64,000 nucleotides of DNA from NCBI GenBank assembly GCA_022414725.1, contig CM039466.1, positions 13,788,158-13,852,157 on the forward strand, given 5' to 3'. Positions 41,401 through 48,662 of the stretch are shown here, one piece after another; the stretch's first letter is position 1; each line of letters begins with the position of its first letter. The position numbers and the translations under genes were made by a program. The notes under the pieces are model-generated. The model was not told where the DNA came from. It made no database searches and saw only the letters and a list, made by a program, of their open reading frames with translations. Source of the stretch: Microglena sp. YARC. Lineage: Eukaryota; Chlorophyta; Chlorophyceae; Chlamydomonadales; Chlamydomonadaceae.

Positions 41401-44400
41401 TTTAAATATTTGGTGTGCTATCCTATCCTGGTCCAGGAGCTGGGGCGAGTCAACGTTCTACTGGAGGTCATTCGTGACAGTCTGAAGGGGTTACAGAAGG
41501 CAGTCAAGGTATGGTATTGTATTGCATTGTATTGTACAGTATTGTACTGTACTGTTTTGTATTTTATTGTACCGTACAACTGGGGTGTGTGGGGTGGCGG
41601 TTGCGTGTGTTTTGTGTGTGTGTGGTATGTGGAGGTTATCCGCGACAGTCTGAAGGGGTTGCAGAAGGCAGTCAAGGTATTGCATTGTACCATATTACTG
41701 GGGTTTGGTGTGTGTGTGGTGTGTGTGTTGAAGGGGGGGGGGGGGGGGGGGGGGGTCATTGACAAAAGTCTGAAGGGGTTACAGACGGCAGTCAAGGTAT
41801 TGTATTGTACCATATAACTGGGGTGTGTGGGTTGGCGGTGGGGTGTGTGGTGTGGCGGTGGGGTGTGTGTGTGGTGTGTGGAGGTCATTTGCAACAGTCT
41901 GAAGGGGTTGCAGAAGGAAGTCAAGGTATTGCATTGTACCATATTACTTGGGTGTATTGGGGTGGGGTGGGGTGGCAGTGGGGTGTATGGGGTGGAAGTG
42001 GGGTGTATTGGGGTGTGTGGGGTGGAAGTGGGGTGTGTGGGGTGGAAGTGGGGTGTGTGGGGTGGCAGTGGGGTGTATTGGGGTGTGGGGTGGCAGTGGG
42101 TGTGTGGGGTGGCAGTGGTGTGTGGAGTGGCAGTGGGGTGTATTGGGTGTGTGGGGTGGCAGTGGGGTGTATTGGGGTGCGTGGGGTGGCAGTGGGGTGT
42201 GTGGGGTGGCAGTGGGTGTATTGGGTGTGTGGGTGCAGTGGGGTGTGTGGCGTGGCAGTGGGTGTGGGGGTGCAGTGGGGTGTGTGGGTGGCAGTGGTGT
42301 GTGTGGGGTGGCAGTGGGGTGTGTGGCGTGGCAGTGGGTGTGTGGGGTGGAAGTGGGGTGTATTGGGGTGTGTGGGTGGAAGTGGGTGTGTGGGGTGGCA
42401 GTGGGGTGTGTGGGGTGGCAGTGGGGTGTATTGGGGTGTGTGGGGTGGCAGTGGGGTGTATTGGGGTGTGTGGGTGGCAGTGGGTGTGTGGGGTGGCAGT
42501 GGGTGCAGTGCGGTGTATTGGGGTGTGCGGGGGCAGTGGGGTGTGTGGGGTGGCAGTGGGTGTCTTGGGGTGTGTGGGGTGGCAGTGGGGTGTATTGGGG
42601 TGTGTGGGGTGGCAGTGAGGTGTGTGGGTGGCAGTGGGTGTATTGGGGTGTATTGGGGTGTGTGGGGTGGCAGTGGGTGTGCGGTGGCAGTGGGGTGTAT
42701 TGGGTGTGTGGGGTGGCAGTGGGTGTATTGGGGTGTGTGGGGTGGCAGTGGGTGTGTGGGTGGCAGTGAGGTGTGTGGGGTGGCAGTGGGTGTATTGGGG
42801 TGTGGGGGTGGCAGTGGGGTGTATTGGGGTGTGTGGGTGGCAGTGGGTGTGTGGGTGGCAGTGTGGGTGTATTGCGGTGTGTGGGGTGGCAGTGGGGTGT
42901 GCGGTCGGCAGTGGGGTGTATTGGGGTGTGTGGGGCGGCAGTGGGGTGTATTGGGGTGTGTGGGGTGGCAGTGGGGTGTGTGGGGTGGCAGTGGGTGTGG
43001 GGGGGGGTGGCCGTGTGGTGTGTGGTGAGAGAAGAAGGTAGTCAAGGTATTGTATTGCACCGTAGTACTGCCGCCTGATGACTTCTACTTGACAAAAAAG
43101 AGTCGCTGCTTTTTGTAATCATTCGTCCCTTTCTCTCGTCTCCTCTTACTGTTGATTTCTCTTTGGAAAAATCCAACTTAGATCCCAAGATCACTAGTAC
43201 TCACTGCCAGGAAAGAAGCTTTAATTTATCCCCCCCACCCCACCCCTCAACACACACGCACACCCACAAGAACCTCCCCTCCGCGCTGACCTCCGCGCTG
43301 ACCTCCCCCCACCCCCCCACCCCCCACACACCACACACACACGCACACACACAAAGGAACCGGCTTACGCGCTGACCTCTCCCCCCCCCACACATACACA
43401 AACACACTCACACATACACACACAGAGAACCTGGCCTACACACCCTGACCTTCCTCCCTTCACCCCACCCCACCATCACCACCATCCTCTTACTGTTCAT
43501 CTCTCTACTCAAAGGGTATTGTGGTGATGAGCCAGGAGCTGGAGAAAGTTGGCGTGGCCCTGGCCAGCGGGCGCGTGCCAGAGCTGTGGCTGACCCGCTC
43601 CTTCCCTTCACTGAAACCCGTGGCCTCTTATGTTAAGGAGGTGGTAGAGAGGGCCGCATTCTTTAATGACTGGCTTCAGCAGGGCCCCCCCACTGTGTTC
43701 TGGATCAGTGGGTTTTTCTTTACTCAGGTAGGTCATGGGTTGGGTTGTCAATATCGTCCTGTTTCAATTGCCAAAGCCCGTTGCCTCTTTATGTAAATGT
43801 CCTATGTGAGGGGAGTGGTAGAGAGGCCTCACTCTTTAACCGATCTGCTTCAGCAGGGCCCGCCCACTATGTTCTGGATCAGTGGGTTTTTCTTTACTCA
43901 GGTCGGTCTTGGGTTTGAGTTGTCAATATCTTCCTGTTCAATTGCCGACGCCCGTTGCCTCCTATGTGAATGTCCTATGTGAAGGGGACTGGTTGAGAGG
44001 GCCGCATTCTTTCATGACTGGCTTCAGCAGGGCCCGTCCACTGTGTTCTGGATCAGTTTTTTTTCTTGCTCAGGTGGGTCATGGTTGGGTTGTTAATATC
44101 GTCCTGTTTCAATTGCCAACGCCTGTGGCCTCCCAAGTGAAGGATGGTAGAGAGGGCCGCATTCTTTAAGGGCTGGCTTCAGCAGGGCACCCCACTGTTT
44201 TCTGGATCAGATCAGGGGGGGGATAAAGAGGGTGTGTGTGGTGTGGTGGTGGTGTGGGTGGGTGGGTGGGGGTGGGGTAGGGGGGGGGTACGGTAAAAGA
44301 GGGTGGTGGTGTGTGTTGTGTGGGTTGTGAGAGAGACAAAGCATGCTTAAGTAGGGACCGGCATATCATATGATGTCGACCAAAGGCGAGTATGATATCA

Positions 44401-47400
44401 TACAAGCTGTATCATATGATATTGTACATAAATGGTCATATAGCACACAGGCATACTGCCGGTATCATATGATATCATATAAAACATGATATCATATGAT
44501 ATCATATTTCCGTCCCTAATGCATGAGTGGATGCACATCAAAATAATAGAACAGTTCAAAAGATCAAAAGACAAGATAATTAAATCCACTTGCCCCTTCA
44601 TTGTCATCTTTTGTCAATGCTGTAAACATAATATGAAGAAAGAGATCCGGCATGCTTACTCCGTGCTGTCACGCGGTAGTCCAAGCTCAGGTGCAGAGGG
44701 TCTGCGAAACCAAATAAACCCAACATGGTAGCCATTCTCCAGCATGTACGCATGCATGCAAACGGGAGAGTTCCCTCAATCTCACGCCTGTGGCACGGCG
44801 TACTAGTTTTCAATTTTCCGATATGCATACCTACATTAATGGTTAGTCGATTGGTCAATTTTGTTTTGACATGCATACCTACATCGATGGTCAGACAATT
44901 GGTAAATTGTGTTTTGATATGCATCCATACATAGCTGGTTAGTTAATTGGCCAATCAGGTTTCGATATGCTAAGGTAGATAGATGGTTGGTTAACTGGTT
45001 GGCTGGCTGTGTTTGGTTAGTTGGTTAGTCGATAGGCTGGTTGGTTGATAAGTCTGTAGGCTGGCTGGTTGGTTGTCAGTGGGTAGGCTGGCTGGTTGGT
45101 TGGTTAGTTTGTAAGCTGGCTGGTTGGTGGTTAATTAGTTGGCTGGCTGGTTGGTTGTGTTGGTTAGTTGGTAGGCTGGCTGGTTGATTGATTTGAAAAA
45201 AAAAAAAATAAACATATATATATATATATAAACTCATGGCTTACAATGCATTCATCTCTGCTGCATCGCATTGCAGGCTTTCTTGACTGCCGCCAAGCAG
45301 AACTTTGATCAAGCTCACAAGATCCCCATCGACTTAATTAGATTTGAATTTGAATTTGAATTTGCATTGCAGGCTTTCTTGACTGCCACCAAGCAGAACT
45401 TTGCTCATGCTCGCAAGATCCCCATAGCCTTGGTTGAATTTGAAATTGAATTTGAATTTGAATTTGCATCGCAGGCTTTCTTGACTGCCGCCAAGCAGAA
45501 CTTTGCTCGAGCTCACAAGATCCCCATCGACTTAATTAGATTTGAGTTTGATTTGAATTTGAATCGCAGCTTTCTTGACTGCCACCAAGCAGAACTTTGC
45601 TCATGCTCGCAAGATCCTTATAGCCTTGATTGAAATTGAATTTGAATTTGAATTTGCATCGCAGGCTTTCTTGACTGCCGCCAAGCAGAACTTTGCTCGA
45701 GCTCACAAGATCCCCATCGACTTAATTAGATTTGAGTTTGAATTTGAATTTGAATCGCAGGCTTTCTTGACTGCCACCAAGCAGAACTTTGCTCATGCTC
45801 GCAAGATCCTCATAGCCTTGATTGAAATTGAATTTGAATTTGAATTTGCATCGCAGGCTTTCTTGACTGCCGCCAAGCAGAACTTTGCTCGAGCTCACAA
45901 GATCCCCATCGACTTAATTAGATTTGAGTTTGAATTTGAATTTGAATCGCAGGCTTTCTTGACTGCCACCAAGCAGAACTTTGCTCATGCTCGCAAGATC
46001 CTCATAGCCTTGATTGAAATTGAATTTGAATTTGAATTTGCATCGCAGGCTTTCTTGACTGCCGCCAAGCAGAACTTTGCTCGAGCTCACAAGATCCCCA
46101 TCGACTTAATTAGATTTGAGTTTGAATTTGAATTTGAATCGCAGGCTTTCTTGACTGCCACCAAGCAGAACTTTGCTCATGCTCGCAAGATCCTCATAGC
46201 CTTGATTGAATTTGAATTTGAATTTGCATCGCAGGCTTTCTTGACTGCCGCCAAGCAGAATTTTGCTGGTGCTAGCAAGATCCCCATAGCCTTGATTGAA
46301 TTTGAATTTGAATTTGAATTTGAATCGCAGGCTTTCTTGACTGCCACCAAGCAGAACTTTGCTCGTGCTCGCAAGACCCCCATGGCCTTGATTGAATTTG
46401 AATTTGAATTTGAATTCGCATTGCAGGATTTCTTGACTGCTGCCAAGCAAAACTTTGCTCGTGCTCACGAGATCCCCACCCACTTAATTAAATTTGAATT
46501 TAAATTTGAATTTACATTGCAGGCTTTCTTGACTGCCGCCAAGCAAAACTTTGCTCGTGCTCACAAGATCCCCATCGACTTAATTAAATTTGAATTTAAA
46601 TCTGAATTTACATTGCAGGCTTTCTTGACTGCCGCCAAGCAAAACTTTGCTCTTGCTCACGAGATCCCCATCGACTTAATTAAATTTGAATTTAAATTTG
46701 AATTTAATTTGAATTTACATTGCAGGCTTTCTTGACTGCCGCCAAGCAAAACTTTGCTCGTGCTCACGAGATTCCCATCGACTTAATTAAATTTGAATTT
46801 AAATTAAATTTACATTGCAGGCTTTCTTGACTGCCGCCAAGCAAAACTTTGCTCGTGCTCACGAGATTCCCATCGACTTAATTAAATCTGAATTTACATT
46901 GCAGGCTTTCTTGACTGCGCCAAGCAAAACTTTGCTTGTGCTCACGAGATCCCCATCGACTTAATTAAATTTGAATTTAAATTTGAATTTACATTTCAGG
47001 CTTTCTTGACTGCCGCCAAGCAAACTTTGCTCGTGCTCACGAGATCCCAATCGACTTAATTAAATTTGAATTTAAATTTGAATTTACATTGCAGGCTTTC
47101 TTGACTGCCGCCAAGCAAAACTTTGCTCGTGCTCACGAGATCCCCATCGACTTAATTAAATTTGAATTTGAATTTACATTGCAGGCTTTCTTGACTGCTG
47201 CCAAGCAAAACTTTGCTCGTGCGCACAAGATCCCCATCGACTTGATTGAATTCGACTTTGAGGTCCATGACAAGGTGCGGCATTGTACATGTATACAATA
47301 TATACAAAATATACATGCATATATCTTGTATTGTATTGTATTTGTTTATATCTCCATAGGTGCCTAACTCTTGGTCAGCTTGAATTGCATGGTTTTAGCC

Positions 47401-48628
47401 TATGGCCTCCAGTCCAAAGACAACTATTTTTACTGATACTGCTGTTGTTGCTTTGTTCATGTGGGGCATGCTGTCTGTAGGTATGGAATTTTGTCTGGAC
47501 CTTGGTCTTCTTTTAACTGTAAAAATGCCATCCTCCTTTCATTTCCAGGATTATGTTTGTATGTATGTTACAGTCCAGGGGTAGGCCAAATAGGCTGAAG
47601 AGACTTGCCCAACCGTGACGGGGCGTGCCACAGTGATAACTTAATTATACAATTATAATTATATCATCGTCCTAAAATGCCAACCTACTTTCAAACAATT
47701 GATTTACCGACAGGGGCCCTGAGTTCTTGCTACAGTGCAGGGTACTTCAAATGGCAAAATTGGCCAGCGCTTTAGCGGACTTGAAAACAAAAAAACTGCG
47801 CTTTGTAGTGCAAAAAGCGCAAAAATTGCTTGCAGCGCCCTCAAGGGGTTGCAAAAAAAACTGCGCTTAAAGCGCAGAGGGGGTCAAAAATTCAGCGCTC
47901 AAAAGCGCAAAAAAGCGCGCGCTTTGAATTACCCTGCTACAGTGACCATTTAATTATACAATTATAATTAGATCATCGTCCCGTAATGCAGCTAATGTAG
48001 CAAAAACAACTGACCACCAGCGCTTACAATTACGTTCCTTTATTTTTTTTAGACTGTAAAAATGCACACCTGCTTTCATGTAAGGCCCTGAAATCGTGCT
48101 GCAGTGATCATTTAATTATACAATTATAATCTGATCATCGTCCCAAACTGAAAACCTAATTTTCATGTGCGGGAGTATGTTTATAATTTGGTATGTAGGC
48201 TACAGTCCAGGGTAGGCCAAATAGGCTTAAGGGACTTGCCCAACCATAACAGGACGTGCTACAGTGATCATTTAATTATACAACTATTTTGGTTACATCA
48301 TTATAATTATTATTATGATTAGATCATCGTCCCAAACCCCAACCTACTTGCATGTGCAGGAGGGCGATTGTGAAAGCCCTCCCAGAGACGGCATCTACGT
48401 GAAGGCATGTTCATTGAGGCGGCTGGGTGGGACTATGGGAAGAGCGTGCTGTGTGAAAGCGAAGCCAAGGTGGGTTTGATGAGTGTGTTGTGGGGGCTGG
48501 TGTGGGGAAAGGCATGTTCATTGAGGCGGCTGGATGGGACTATGGGAAGAGCGTGCTGTGTGAAAGCAAAGCCAAGGTGGGTTTGGTGTGTGTGTTTGTG
48601 GGGGCTCGAGTAGGGGGGAAGGGGCAGG

Positions 48629-48662
<34 letters not shown>

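Larger units (their letters stand above)
39642..41436 (+). repeat. Intron 24: exon 24 end echo, two SINEs, ~60-bp CACCACC/AACACAAACAC minisatellite
   Basis: (CAC)n at 39,735-39,800. An exon 24 end copy (CTGGACTCCAAGAACACTGT) lies at 39,824-39,852. SINEs lie at 39,875-39,975 and 40,305-40,503. Between them (40,025-40,265) is a repeated TTAGCCCTAATAGGGCTATT-type tract. A ~60-bp C/A-rich minisatellite fills 40,570-41,385 up to the acceptor. The long open frame through it is repeat. Confidence 0.93.
47275..48359 (+). other. Intron 27: four tandem pre-acceptor copies and a hAT-like MITE
   Basis: The segment CAGTGATCATTTAATTATAC through CATCGTCCCAAA and the exon 28 acceptor region repeats near 47,630, 47,939, 48,104 and 48,249. 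Dispersed CAGGGGTAGGCC copies lie at 47,569 and 48,198. A 199-bp MITE sits at 47,738-47,936 inside the second copy. 47,395-47,520 is the start of the region duplicated inverted after the N gap. Confidence 0.88.

Noticed and set aside
40501..41817. 438-codon plus-strand open frame
   Set aside because: It is mostly translation of a C/A-rich ~60-bp minisatellite; only 41,437-41,508 (exon 25) is coding.
41805..43028. 407-codon plus and 379-codon minus open frames
   Set aside because: G/T-rich minisatellite in intron 25; no non-repetitive content apart from exon 25 echoes.
45269..47274. CRISPR-like array or tandem-repeat protein gene
   Set aside because: Unit content is a dynein exon in a eukaryotic intron; spacers are a (GAATTT)n microsatellite and only the last unit has a donor.
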